The notes beneath the pieces were generated by a model. The model made no database searches and had not been told where the DNA came from. It saw nothing but the letters and a program-made list of their open reading frames with translations. From Brevibacillus composti (lineage in GTDB: Bacteria > Bacillota > Bacilli > Brevibacillales > Brevibacillaceae), in assembly GCF_016406105.1 (NCBI RefSeq), contig NZ_CP066308.1:1957501-2021500 (forward strand): 64,000 nucleotides of DNA, in the 5' to 3' direction. The position numbers were made by a program, and so were the translations under genes. The number at the start of each line of letters is the position of its first letter. Position 1 is the stretch's first letter. Below, in pieces: positions 16,854 to 25,295 of the stretch.

Positions 16854-17547
16854 CGTACGGGTCCATTACGGCATGGCGGAAGCGCTGCGGGGGGTCACGC
16901 TCGAAGTAGGCAAAGGGGAGATCGTCGCCCTGATCGGCCGGAACGGCGCGGGAAAAACGACCTTGCTCAAGGCGATTACCGGCCTGGTAAAGCTGCGCGA
17001 TGGCGAGATTCTCTATCAGGGAAAATCGATTTCCGGCATGCCGGCCCACGCGATCATGCGTCTCGGGATCGGCCATGTGCCGCAGGGCAGGCAGGTATTC
17101 GGCGACCAGACCGTAGAGGATAATCTCATTCTCGGCGCATACACCCGGATCAAACAGCAGCCCAAGCAGGTGAGCGAGTGGCTGGAGCGGGAATACACCC
17201 GCTTCCCGCGCCTGAAGGAGAGGGCGAAGCAACTGGCCGGCACGCTGTCCGGCGGTGAACAACAGATGCTGGCGCTGTCCCGCGCGCTGATGTCCGATCC
17301 GGACTTGCTCGTCCTGGATGAACCCTCGATGGGCTTGTCTCCGCTGTACGTCAAACTGATCCTCGATACGGTGACGGAGCTGCGCAAAGAAGGCAAGACG
17401 ATTCTGCTCGTGGAGCAGCTGGCTGCAGCTGCCCTGTCCATCTCCGATCGGGCGTACGTGCTCTCGTCCGGCCAGGTGGAGATGTCCGGGGGCGCCCAAG
17501 AACTTTTGCATGACGAAAAAGTCGTACGCACCTATTTGGGGGCATAA
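16837..17547 (+). CDS. livF: Branched-chain-type ABC ATPase LivF
   Basis: A 236-residue ABC ATPase. Walker A GRNGAGKTT is at ~35, signature LSGGEQQ at ~136 and Walker B LLVLDEPSMG. It is the usual second ATPase of LIV transporters, pairing with the LivG half of the preceding fusion. TTG 16837 follows GAGGAGGTGA (16821-16830) and lies within the end of the previous gene (17-nt overlap), so translation is coupled. It is the last gene of the sigma-54-controlled unit. A weak imperfect hairpin with internal T-run near 17560-17598 may terminate the operon. Confidence 0.92.
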   Translation: MLSVNNVRVHYGMAEALRGVTLEVGKGEIVALIGRNGAGKTTLLKAITGLVKLRDGEILYQGKSISGMPAHAIMRLGIGHVPQGRQVFGDQTVEDNLILGAYTRIKQQPKQVSEWLEREYTRFPRLKERAKQLAGTLSGGEQQMLALSRALMSDPDLLVLDEPSMGLSPLYVKLILDTVTELRKEGKTILLVEQLAAAALSISDRAYVLSSGQVEMSGGAQELLHDEKVVRTYLGA

Positions 17548-17613
17548 CTTGATACAGACGGGGAAAGGGCGGTAGGAAGAGGTGCCGTCCTTTTTCCGTT
17601 GCCGCAAGCAGCT

Positions 17614-17643
17614 TTGCTGAACCCCCTTCCATTTGGTTACAAT
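17614..17643 (+). promoter_or_regulatory. Sigma-A promoter of the ymfF operon
   Basis: TTGCTG (17614-17619), an 18-bp spacer and TACAAT (17638-17643). The predicted start near 17650 favours ATG 17678 over the earlier ATG 17654 as start of the first gene. Confidence 0.55.
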
Positions 17644-17677
17644 AGAAGGGAGTATGACGCAGAAGGGAGATTTGGCC

Positions 17678-18973
17678 ATGAGCGAAAGCGTGAAGGACAT
17701 TTCATTTCACACCTCCGCGATCAACGGAATCAACGTACATATCATGCCGACCGCCAAATTCAAAACCACGACAATCGTCACCATGATCGAACAGGAGCTG
17801 TCGGAGGAGCACGTCACGAAAACAGCCCTTCTGGCGATGGTTATGAAGCGGGCAACCGCTCGTTTTCCGGAGACGAAGCAGCTGAGGGAGCATCTCGACT
17901 TCCTGTACGGGGCTATTTTTGACGTGGATGTGGTCAAAAAGGGAGAGCGGCAAATCCTGCAGATTTATATGGAAGTCCCAAACGAAAAGTATTTGTCCAA
18001 GGAGAATGCGCTCCTGGAAGAAGCCATCCGCTTCGTCGGCGATATCGTCTGCCGCCCCTATCTGGAGGGTGAGGCGTTCGCTGAAAAGTACATTGCGCAG
18101 GAAAAAGAGACGCTGCGCAAACGGATCGAGAGTCTGATCGACGACAAAATGAAATACGCCAACCAGCGGGTCACCGCCGAGATGTGCCAGGGAGAGCCGT
18201 ATGCGCTGCTGGTCCAAGGGAGGACAGAGGATCTGCCGGGGATTACGGGCGAAAATCTGTACGCGTATTACCGGGAGATCACGAGCCATAATCCGATCGA
18301 CCTGTTTGTCGTCGGCGATGTGGAGCAGGCGGCGGTGGAGTCCGCCATCAGGGAGCATCTGCAGCTGGCTCGCAAGGAAGTTCGTTCGATCGGACCGACC
18401 GAGGCCAAGAAACGGATGGGCGAAGAGCGTGTCGTCATCGACAAGCTGGATGTCAATCAAGCGAAGCTGAATATCGGCTGCCGCACACAAATCGGCTACG
18501 CCGACGACCAGTACCCGTCTTTGCTCGTCTATAACGGCGTGCTCGGCGGCTTCCCGCACTCCAAGCTGTTTGTCAATGTGCGCGAAAAAGAGAGTCTCGC
18601 CTATTACGCTGTGTCCCGCCTGGAGAGCCACAAGGGCATCATGATGATCATGTCGGGGATCGACGTGAAGAACTTCGACCGTGCGGTGGCGATCATCAAA
18701 GAGCAGCTCGCTTCCATGAAGCAGGGGAGAATCGGCGAAGAAGAGCTGGCCCAAACGAAAGCGACGCTGGCCAATCAGTTCCGGGAGCTGTTGGACAGCG
18801 CGCGCATGATGATTGATTTTGCTTACAACGGCGTGGTCAGCGGCCGCAAGCGCCAGCTGGAGGAGCTGCTGCGGCAGATTGAGCAGGTGCAAATCGACGA
18901 TCTGAAGCGGGTAGCGGAGCAAGTGGCGATCGACACTGTCTACCTGCTGCGAGACAAGAAGGGAGATGCCTGA
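17678..18973 (+). CDS. ymfF: M16-family protein without the zinc motif (YmfF-like)
   Basis: A 431-residue cytosolic protein with the M16 (insulinase/processing protease) two-lobe layout. The expected position of the HxxEH zinc motif reads REHLDFLYGAIFDVDVV, so the catalytic residues are missing. In M16 systems one partner is often inactive and the other catalytic; the adjacent YmfH-like protein carries the motif, so the two probably form a heterodimer. ATG 17678 is chosen because AGAAGGGAGA lies 8 nt upstream and the promoter start falls near 17650. Its stop is one base before the next start. Substrate unknown. Confidence 0.85.
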   Translation: MSESVKDISFHTSAINGINVHIMPTAKFKTTTIVTMIEQELSEEHVTKTALLAMVMKRATARFPETKQLREHLDFLYGAIFDVDVVKKGERQILQIYMEVPNEKYLSKENALLEEAIRFVGDIVCRPYLEGEAFAEKYIAQEKETLRKRIESLIDDKMKYANQRVTAEMCQGEPYALLVQGRTEDLPGITGENLYAYYREITSHNPIDLFVVGDVEQAAVESAIREHLQLARKEVRSIGPTEAKKRMGEERVVIDKLDVNQAKLNIGCRTQIGYADDQYPSLLVYNGVLGGFPHSKLFVNVREKESLAYYAVSRLESHKGIMMIMSGIDVKNFDRAVAIIKEQLASMKQGRIGEEELAQTKATLANQFRELLDSARMMIDFAYNGVVSGRKRQLEELLRQIEQVQIDDLKRVAEQVAIDTVYLLRDKKGDA

Positions 18974-18974
18974 T

Positions 18975-20267
18975 ATGCAGACAACCGTATTTGAACAGCT
19001 GGGAGAGACGGTCTACCATGAGACGCTGCCAAACGGCCTGGCTGTCTATCTGGTTCCCAAACAGGGCTTCAGCAAGACCTATGCCGTGTTCACGACGAGG
19101 TACGGCTCCATCGACAGCCATTTTCGCTTGAAAAGCGGGGAAGAAGTTCATGTGCCGGACGGCATCGCCCACTTTCTGGAGCACAAGATGTTCGAGAAAA
19201 AAGAGATGGATGTGATGCATGAATTCAGCCGGAACGGGGCATCCTGCAATGCCTTTACCAGCTTTAACCGGACGGCCTATCTTTTCTCCTGCACCGACAA
19301 TCTGGACCGCAACCTGAATCTGCTTTTAAACTACGTGCAGGAACCGTACTTTACCGATGCCAGCGTCGAGAAGGAAAAAGGCATCATCGGCCAGGAAATC
19401 ACCATGTACGACGACAATCCGGACTGGAAAGTGTACATGAATCTGCTCAAGGCGATGTACCAAAAGTTTCCGATCAAGATTGAAATCGCCGGGACGATCG
19501 AATCCATCTCCCACATCACCAAGGAGTATCTGTATCAATGCTATGAGACCTTCTACCACCCGGGCAACATGGTGCTTCTCGTCGTCGGTTCCTTCGACCC
19601 GGAAACGGTGATGAAGTGGGTCCGGGACAATCAGGCGGCCAAGGAGTTTCCGCCCACGCCCAAAATCGAGCGGCTGTTCCCAGAGGAGCCGGCCCCTGTC
19701 GCCGAGAGTCGCGTGGAAGCCAATCTGGCGGTAGGCCTGCCCAAATGCTTGATCGGCTTCAAAGAAAAAACGAACGGATTGACGGGCGAAGCCTTGTTAA
19801 AGCGGGAGTTGACCACTAAACTGGTATTGGACATCGCGTTTGGCACCAGTTCGGCTCTCTACCAGAAGTGGTACGGGTCCGGGCTGATTACGGAGAGCTT
19901 TGACTTTGACTACAGCGGCGAGAAGGAATACGGGTACTCGATCATCGGCGGCGACACGCCTGATCCTGACAAACTGGTAGCCGAGGTGCAGCAAGGCATC
20001 GGCGAGCTGATGCAACGCGGCATCGACCAGCAGGATTTCGAGCGGGCCAAACGGAAGAAGATCGGCCTATTCCTGCGCTCGCTCAATTCCGTCGAGTTTA
20101 TCGCCAATCAGTTCACCAGCTACAAGTTTAATGGGACGGAGCTGTTCTCCGTGGTGCCGGCGCTGGAGTCGATCACCCGCGAAGAGGTAGAAGCGCGCAT
20201 GAGGGAGCATTTTCTAACCGAGCAAATGTCTGTTTCCATTGTTCGTTCCGCTTCGCCACAGGAGTAG
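18975..20267 (+). CDS. ymfH: M16-family zinc peptidase (YmfH-like)
   Basis: A 430-residue M16 metallopeptidase. The inverted zinc motif is intact in GIAHFLEHKMFEKK (HFLEH at ~60), and a downstream glutamate in the following helix is expected to complete the site. ATG 18975 follows AAGAAGGGAG (18956-18965) at 9 nt; an earlier in-frame ATG at 18966 abuts that ribosome site. It is the presumed catalytic partner of the preceding motif-less protein. In B. subtilis the pair sits in the same place. The natural substrate is not known to me. Confidence 0.88.
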   Translation: MQTTVFEQLGETVYHETLPNGLAVYLVPKQGFSKTYAVFTTRYGSIDSHFRLKSGEEVHVPDGIAHFLEHKMFEKKEMDVMHEFSRNGASCNAFTSFNRTAYLFSCTDNLDRNLNLLLNYVQEPYFTDASVEKEKGIIGQEITMYDDNPDWKVYMNLLKAMYQKFPIKIEIAGTIESISHITKEYLYQCYETFYHPGNMVLLVVGSFDPETVMKWVRDNQAAKEFPPTPKIERLFPEEPAPVAESRVEANLAVGLPKCLIGFKEKTNGLTGEALLKRELTTKLVLDIAFGTSSALYQKWYGSGLITESFDFDYSGEKEYGYSIIGGDTPDPDKLVAEVQQGIGELMQRGIDQQDFERAKRKKIGLFLRSLNSVEFIANQFTSYKFNGTELFSVVPALESITREEVEARMREHFLTEQMSVSIVRSASPQE

Positions 20268-20276
20268 TGAAATCTG

Positions 20277-21014
20277 ATGCACAGCAATTTGCCTCCCTGG
20301 GCCTTGGTCACCGGGGCCTCCGGCGAGATTGGCGGAGCGATCAGCCTGTCGCTCGCCGAGAAGGGAATACCGTTGTACCTGCATTACCACCAATCCCCGC
20401 ACCGGATCGAGCCGATTCTGCAGGCCTGCCGGGAAAGAGGGGTACCCGCATACGCCCTGCAAGCGGATCTGCGCGATACGGAGCAGATCGCGGCGATGTT
20501 TGGCGCGATGCTTACGCCGCCGCTGCTCGTCGTCAACAATGCCTCGATCGATCACGTCGGTCTCTTTGCCGACGTGTCGCCGGGGCAATTTGACGAGCTG
20601 CTGGCCGCCAATGTCCGCTCCGCCTTTTTTGTGACGCAGCACGCTCTGCCTGCGATGCTGCGCGAGCGGTTTGGGCGGATCGTCAATCTCTCTTCCCTCT
20701 GGGGCGTGACCGGGGCCTCCTGCGAGGTTCTGTACTCGCTCAGCAAGGGAGCGATCAACGCATTCACCAAAGCGCTGGCCAAAGAGCTGGGGCCAAACGG
20801 GATCACGGTCAATGCTGTCGCTCCCGGCGCCGTGCAGGGCGGGATGATGAACCGCTTCGGTCCGGAGGAAATCGCCATGCTGACGAGCGAGATCCCGGCG
20901 GGGCGGCTGGGGACGCCGCAGGAAATAGCCGCCGTCGTCCGCTTTCTGCTCTCGACCGAGGCGAGCTATGTCACCGGACAGATCATCAGTCCCAATGGCG
21001 GCTGGTATACGTAG
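20277..21014 (+). CDS. ymfI: SDR reductase YmfI, EF-P modification
   Basis: A 245-residue short-chain dehydrogenase/reductase. The cofactor motif TGASGEIG is at ~13-20, NNAS at ~90, and the catalytic Tyr-x-x-x-Lys is YSLSKG at ~158-163. In B. subtilis YmfI reduces the 5-aminopentanone group on the conserved lysine of elongation factor P to 5-aminopentanol. Orthology here is supported by position between ymfH and ymfJ. The Shine-Dalgarno GGAG (20261-20264) is rather far (12 nt) from ATG 20277. EF-P itself is not in the window. Confidence 0.82.
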   Translation: MHSNLPPWALVTGASGEIGGAISLSLAEKGIPLYLHYHQSPHRIEPILQACRERGVPAYALQADLRDTEQIAAMFGAMLTPPLLVVNNASIDHVGLFADVSPGQFDELLAANVRSAFFVTQHALPAMLRERFGRIVNLSSLWGVTGASCEVLYSLSKGAINAFTKALAKELGPNGITVNAVAPGAVQGGMMNRFGPEEIAMLTSEIPAGRLGTPQEIAAVVRFLLSTEASYVTGQIISPNGGWYT

Positions 21015-21102
21015 GAGATGAATATTTTCCCCCTCTTGTTGGAACTCTACCAAATGTGACGGTCAGAAAGAGGACCGCAATGTACAGGAGGAGGGATCAT
21101 TC

Positions 21103-21372
21103 ATGTCGATTCTTGACAATTTTCGTGATTGGAAAGAGTTTCTCGGCGAACGCGTAGAGCAGGCCAAACAAGCAGGGATGGAAAGCGACACTATGGAGAA
21201 TGTCGCTTACCAGATCGGGGGCTATCTGTCTGAGCAGGTGGATCCAAAGAACGATCAGGAGCGCCTGCTGAAGCAGCTCTGGGACGCTGGCGACGAGGAG
21301 CAGAAGCGCGCGCTGGCCTCGCTGATGGTGAAGCTGGTCCAAGACCCCAATAATATTAACCGCGGCAATTAA
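21103..21372 (+). CDS. ymfJ: DUF3243 protein (YmfJ-like)
   Basis: An 89-residue, highly charged, probably all-helical protein of the DUF3243/YmfJ family. It begins MSILDNFRDWKEFLGERVEQ and ends DPNNINRGN, with no signal peptide or membrane segment. ATG 21103 follows a strong AGGAGGAGGG. It is usually found between ymfI and ymfK as here. The function is not known. A terminator follows 20 bp after the stop. Confidence 0.85.
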   Translation: MSILDNFRDWKEFLGERVEQAKQAGMESDTMENVAYQIGGYLSEQVDPKNDQERLLKQLWDAGDEEQKRALASLMVKLVQDPNNINRGN

Positions 21373-21392
21373 AAAAGAGGTTTTCTTGTCCC

Positions 21393-21421
21393 AAATCCCC
21401 GACTTTTGGGGATTTTTCTTT
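21393..21421 (+). terminator. Rho-independent terminator after ymfJ
   Basis: AAATCCCC (21393-21400) pairs with GGGGATTT (21408-21415) around a 7-nt loop and is followed by a T-rich tail. Confidence 0.85.
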
Positions 21422-21428
21422 TCCAACG

Positions 21429-21456
21429 TTGTCGAATATTTGGAACGTGTTATACT
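21429..21456 (+). promoter_or_regulatory. Sigma-A extended -10 promoter of ymfK
   Basis: TTGTCG (21429-21434), a 16-bp spacer and TATACT (21451-21456) preceded by TGT, an extended -10. It starts a new unit right after the ymfJ terminator. Confidence 0.6.
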
Positions 21457-21495
21457 ACTTAGGAAGAGGAATTTTTGTGTCGGAGAGGATCGGAC

Positions 21496-22275
21496 ATGGA
21501 CATGCAAAAAGAGTGGTACTTGGAATACGAGATCGCAAAAAACCGCCCGGGTCTCCTGGGAGATGTGTCATCGATTCTGGGCATGCTCGGCATTAACATC
21601 GTCACCATCAATGGCGTCGACGACTTGCGCAGGGGCATGCTGCTGACGACGGATGATGATGATAAAATCGAAGTTGTGCGCAATGTTATCCAAAAGATGG
21701 ACAAGATAACCATAACGCGGCTGCGGCCGCCTACGATGCTCGACCGCCTGGCCGTTCGCCATGGCCGGTACATCGAACGGGACAGCGAGGAGAAAAGAAC
21801 GTTTCGCTTCGTCAGAGACGAGCTGGGCTTGCTCGTCGATTTTATGGCCGAGATACTCAAGCGGGAAGGTCATCAACTGATCGGGATTCGGGGCATGCCC
21901 CGCGTCGGCAAGACAGAGTCGATGATCGCGGCCAGCGTGTCCGCCAACAAGCGCTGGACCTTTCTCTCTTCCACTCTCTTGCGGCAAACGGTGCGCAATT
22001 CGCTGGCCGTTGATGAGATGTCAGCGGATCATGTATATTTAATTGACGGGATTGTCTCGACGATGCGGGCGACGGAGCAGCACCATTCGCTTTTGCGCGA
22101 AGTGATGGGCTATTCTGCCGCGAAAATCATTGAGCATCCCGATATCTTCGTCCGGGAATCCGAATACCAACTGTCCGACTTTCATTATATTATCGAACTG
22201 CGTCATCATCCCGATGAGGAAATTACATACGAACTGATTAACAATCGCGGGTTTGATCACTTTGACATGACATAA
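21496..22275 (+). CDS. ymfK: DUF3388 protein (YmfK-like) with ACT-like and P-loop segments
   Basis: A 259-residue cytosolic protein of the YmfK/DUF3388 family. Residues ~10-75 look like an ACT-type ligand-binding domain (NRPGLLGDVSSILGMLGINI). Residues ~130-145 contain GIRGMPRVGKTES, which fits a Walker A pattern (GxxxxGKT), and the C-terminal half could be a nucleotide-dependent module. ATG 21496 follows GGAGAGGAT (21482-21490). The combination suggests a ligand-sensing NTP-dependent regulator, but no role is established. It lies 17 bp upstream of rodZ and has its own promoter. Confidence 0.83.
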   Translation: MDMQKEWYLEYEIAKNRPGLLGDVSSILGMLGINIVTINGVDDLRRGMLLTTDDDDKIEVVRNVIQKMDKITITRLRPPTMLDRLAVRHGRYIERDSEEKRTFRFVRDELGLLVDFMAEILKREGHQLIGIRGMPRVGKTESMIAASVSANKRWTFLSSTLLRQTVRNSLAVDEMSADHVYLIDGIVSTMRATEQHHSLLREVMGYSAAKIIEHPDIFVRESEYQLSDFHYIIELRHHPDEEITYELINNRGFDHFDMT

Positions 22276-22292
22276 ATGAAGGAGGGTAAGCT

Positions 22293-23204
22293 GTGTCAGA
22301 GCTAGGTCAAGTGCTACAAAGGGCTCGGGAGGAAAAAGGAATCACGCTCGACGATATCCAGCGAACCACAAAAATTCAACGGCGGTATCTGGAAGCCATT
22401 GAAAGGGGTCACTTCCACCTGCTGCCGGGCCATTTTTACGCTCGTGCCTTCATAAAAAGCTACGCGGAAGCGGTGGGGTTGGATCCCGCCCACATTATGA
22501 GCCATTTTCAGTCGGACCTGCCAGCCCAACCTCCGCAGGAACAGGTCGAAAGACTCCGCCGCCGGCGCGTCGCTACCACCAGCAATCCGCTGCAGGCAGG
22601 CAGGTGGGTCACCAAGACATTGCTGGTCTTGTTTATCGCGCTGATTTTCGGAGTCACCTACATCGCCTTCGTAAACAGCGACAGCTTTACGACAGAGCCC
22701 GTCCCCGGCAGCAATATAAATCCTGGGGCCGAAGTCGCCAATCCGGGCCAAGGCGGGGCACCTTCTCAGGTGACGCCTCCTCCGCAAGCGCAAACCCCCA
22801 ATCCGCCTCCGGCTGCCCCACAGTCTCCTGCCAATCCGGCGGGGCAATCGCCTGTGGTACCCGATGCGGCCGCCACTCAATCTGTACTGACTTTTGAATC
22901 GCAGCAGGGCTCCCTGTACAAGTACAACCTGGCGGGCGGAGAGAAAATCATGGTGAAGATCAAGGCCGTCAGCAGCGACTGCTGGTACGGGGCGGCTGAG
23001 AAGCAGGTGAAGAACTTCCCGAAGCAGGGGACTTTGAAAAAAGGCGAGGAAGTCGAGCTGGAGCTCGGAAAAACGGCATACATTCGCCTGGGCAAACCGA
23101 TGGCCGTCGAGGTCACCGTCAACGGGGTGCCAGTAGACACGTCCACATTGAAATTCATGCCATCCAATGTCAGCATCACGCTGGCTCAGACGGCAGCGCA
23201 ATAG
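22293..23204 (+). CDS. rodZ: Cell-shape protein RodZ (YmfM)
   Basis: A 303-residue bitopic membrane protein linking cytoplasmic MreB filaments to the wall-elongation machinery. Residues ~1-70 form the HTH_25 domain (LGQVLQRAREEKGITLDDIQ) that binds MreB. A transmembrane helix is at ~110-130 (TLLVLFIALIFGVTYIAFV), followed by a Pro/Gln-rich extracellular linker and a DUF4115 beta domain at ~205-300. GTG 22293 follows AAGGAGGG at 6 nt. The stop overlaps the first base of its terminator stem. Confidence 0.92.
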   Translation: MSELGQVLQRAREEKGITLDDIQRTTKIQRRYLEAIERGHFHLLPGHFYARAFIKSYAEAVGLDPAHIMSHFQSDLPAQPPQEQVERLRRRRVATTSNPLQAGRWVTKTLLVLFIALIFGVTYIAFVNSDSFTTEPVPGSNINPGAEVANPGQGGAPSQVTPPPQAQTPNPPPAAPQSPANPAGQSPVVPDAAATQSVLTFESQQGSLYKYNLAGGEKIMVKIKAVSSDCWYGAAEKQVKNFPKQGTLKKGEEVELELGKTAYIRLGKPMAVEVTVNGVPVDTSTLKFMPSNVSITLAQTAAQ

Positions 23205-23226
23205 GCAAGCATCGGCTTGCCTTTTT
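23204..23226 (+). terminator. Rho-independent terminator after rodZ
   Basis: GGCAAGC (23204-23210), loop ATCG, GCTTGCC (23215-23221), then TTTTT. Confidence 0.9.
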
Positions 23227-23241
23227 GTGTGCGGTTCAACT

Positions 23242-23271
23242 TTGACACCCCGTCGCGGCATATATTATACT
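23242..23271 (+). promoter_or_regulatory. Sigma-A promoter of rimO-pgsA-cinA
   Basis: Perfect -35 TTGACA (23242-23247), 18-bp spacer and -10 TATACT (23266-23271). It lies 48 bp upstream of the rimO start, between the rodZ terminator and the gene. Confidence 0.85.
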
Positions 23272-23318
23272 GTATAGGTGTAATCTGGGCTGGTGTGACC
23301 AATTGGAGGAAAATTAGC

Positions 23319-24665
23319 ATGACAGAGAAGGTAGGCTCACGAGAAAAAGTTGCGATCGTAACATTGGGCTGTGAGAAGAATCTCGTCGATTCGGATATGA
23401 TGGCTCATTTGATAGATGAGAAAGGCTACGAGCTGGTCGACAATCCTGAGGAAGCGACCGTCGTTATTGTCAATACCTGCGGATTCATTGATGCGGCCAA
23501 GGAAGAATCGGTGAACAAGATTCTGGACATGGCGGAGCTGAAGGATTCCGGCAAGCTGAAATCGCTTGTAGTGGCAGGCTGTCTCACGCAACGGTACAAA
23601 GAGGATATCCTGAATGAGATTCCTGAGGTGGACGGCATTGTCGGCACAGGCGATTTTATGTCTATCACCGGCATTATCGAGGAATCGCTTGCAGGCAAGC
23701 GTCCTGTCTACGTGGGCAATCCCGTTTTTACCTACGAAGAAGTTGTAAAAAGAAAAGTGAAATCCGGTACCTATTCCGCCTATCTGAAAATTGCCGAAGG
23801 CTGCGACAACGCCTGTACCTTTTGCAGTATTCCGATCATGCGCGGAGGATTTCGCAGCCGGACAATCGAATCTATCGTGGAAGAGGCCAAACATTTGGCC
23901 GAGCAGGGAATTGTGGAGATCAGTCTGATTGCACAGGACTCTACGAATTACGGTACGGATATTTACGGCGGCAAGCACATGCTGCCTGAGCTGCTGAACC
24001 GCTTGGCTGAAGTAGAAGGAATCCAGTGGCTCCGCCTCCATTACGCTTATCCCGGCTTTTTCACGGACGAGCTGATCGAAGTGTTTGCCACCAACCCGAA
24101 AGTATGCAAGTACGTGGATATGCCCCTGCAGCACTCCGAGGATCATATCCTCAAAAAAATGCGCCGCCCAGGCCGCCAGCGGGATTCACGCGAGCTGCTT
24201 TTGAAAATCCGCTCCCAAGTGCCGGATGTGGCTCTAAGAACCTCTTTGATCGTCGGATTCCCGGGCGAAACTGAAGAGGATTTTGAACGTCTGTGCGAGT
24301 TTGTGAAGGACGTCCGCTTTGATCGGTTGGGCGTGTTTACCTACTCCAATGAAGACGACACGGCAGCGACCCGGCTCCCGGACCACGTCGATGAAGAGAC
24401 AAAGGAAAAGCGCGCCAATATCCTGATGGAAATCCAGCGGGAGATTGCCGCAGAGCGGAATGGACGCTTTGTCGGCCGCGAACTGGATGTGCTGATCGAG
24501 CGTTACGAAGGGCGCAACGATATTTACGTTGGCCGCACGCAGTACGATGCCCCGGAGATTGACGGTGAGGTATTTGTCACGGGCTATCAAGGAGAACTGG
24601 GCAAAATCGTGAAGGTCAGAATTACACACTCCTATGAATACGACTTGGCCGGGGAGGTAGTCTAG
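23319..24665 (+). CDS. rimO: Ribosomal protein S12 methylthiotransferase RimO
   Basis: A 448-residue radical-SAM enzyme that adds a methylthio group to the conserved aspartate of ribosomal protein S12. The N-terminal UPF0004 domain holds its auxiliary-cluster cysteines (LGCEKN Cys18; NTCGF; AGCLTQ). The radical-SAM cluster is CDNACTFC, with Cys162, Cys166 and Cys169, and a TRAM domain forms the last ~65 residues. LGCEKNLVDSD is characteristic of RimO rather than MiaB. ATG 23319 follows TTGGAGGAAAATT. It is followed without a gap by pgsA. MiaB is separately encoded at 47689. Confidence 0.95.
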   Translation: MTEKVGSREKVAIVTLGCEKNLVDSDMMAHLIDEKGYELVDNPEEATVVIVNTCGFIDAAKEESVNKILDMAELKDSGKLKSLVVAGCLTQRYKEDILNEIPEVDGIVGTGDFMSITGIIEESLAGKRPVYVGNPVFTYEEVVKRKVKSGTYSAYLKIAEGCDNACTFCSIPIMRGGFRSRTIESIVEEAKHLAEQGIVEISLIAQDSTNYGTDIYGGKHMLPELLNRLAEVEGIQWLRLHYAYPGFFTDELIEVFATNPKVCKYVDMPLQHSEDHILKKMRRPGRQRDSRELLLKIRSQVPDVALRTSLIVGFPGETEEDFERLCEFVKDVRFDRLGVFTYSNEDDTAATRLPDHVDEETKEKRANILMEIQREIAAERNGRFVGRELDVLIERYEGRNDIYVGRTQYDAPEIDGEVFVTGYQGELGKIVKVRITHSYEYDLAGEVV

Positions 24666-25241
24666 GTGAATCTCGCCAACCGCATCACTATTGCCAGAAT
24701 ATTACTGGTGCCTGTAGTCATGTTTTTCCTGCTGGTGCGTTACAATATCGGAAGTTTTACCATCGGCAGCCTGACGATGACCTACAACGAGCTGATTGCG
24801 GCATTGGTATTTATCCTAGCGGCCAGTACGGATGGTCTTGACGGCTACATCGCCCGTAAAAAAAAGATTGTCACCAACCTCGGGAAGTTCTTGGATCCCT
24901 TAGCTGACAAACTGCTGATTTCCGCAGCCCTGATTTCTCTCGTCGAAATGCAGAGGCTGGAGGCTTGGATCGCCATCATTATCATCAGTCGGGAATTTGC
25001 TGTGACCGGGCTTCGCCTGGTGGCGGCCGCTGAGGGACAGGTCATTTCTGCCAGTGCCTTGGGCAAACTAAAAACATGGGTCCAGATCGTTGCGATTACA
25101 GCGGTGATCATCCGCAACTTTCCCTTTGCATTTTTCGGGATCCCCTTTGATACAGTCGCGATCTGGGCGATGGTGATTATTACGCTGTACTCTGGCTATG
25201 ACTACTTTGCCAAGAATCGCAATGTCATCCAATACTCGTAG
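24666..25241 (+). CDS. pgsA: CDP-diacylglycerol-glycerol-3-phosphate 3-phosphatidyltransferase
   Basis: A 191-residue integral membrane enzyme making phosphatidylglycerol phosphate from CDP-diacylglycerol and glycerol-3-phosphate. The CDP-alcohol phosphotransferase motif is complete: DGLDGYIAR, then G eight residues later, then DPLADK. About five to six hydrophobic helices are present. GTG 24666 begins directly after the rimO stop and uses GGGGAGGTAG in the end of rimO, so the genes are coupled. Confidence 0.95.
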   Translation: MNLANRITIARILLVPVVMFFLLVRYNIGSFTIGSLTMTYNELIAALVFILAASTDGLDGYIARKKKIVTNLGKFLDPLADKLLISAALISLVEMQRLEAWIAIIIISREFAVTGLRLVAAAEGQVISASALGKLKTWVQIVAITAVIIRNFPFAFFGIPFDTVAIWAMVIITLYSGYDYFAKNRNVIQYS

Positions 25242-25295
25242 ACGAACGGGTATTGGACTTCTTTTTCAATCCTCTAAAGAGAGTGGATGAGAGGC

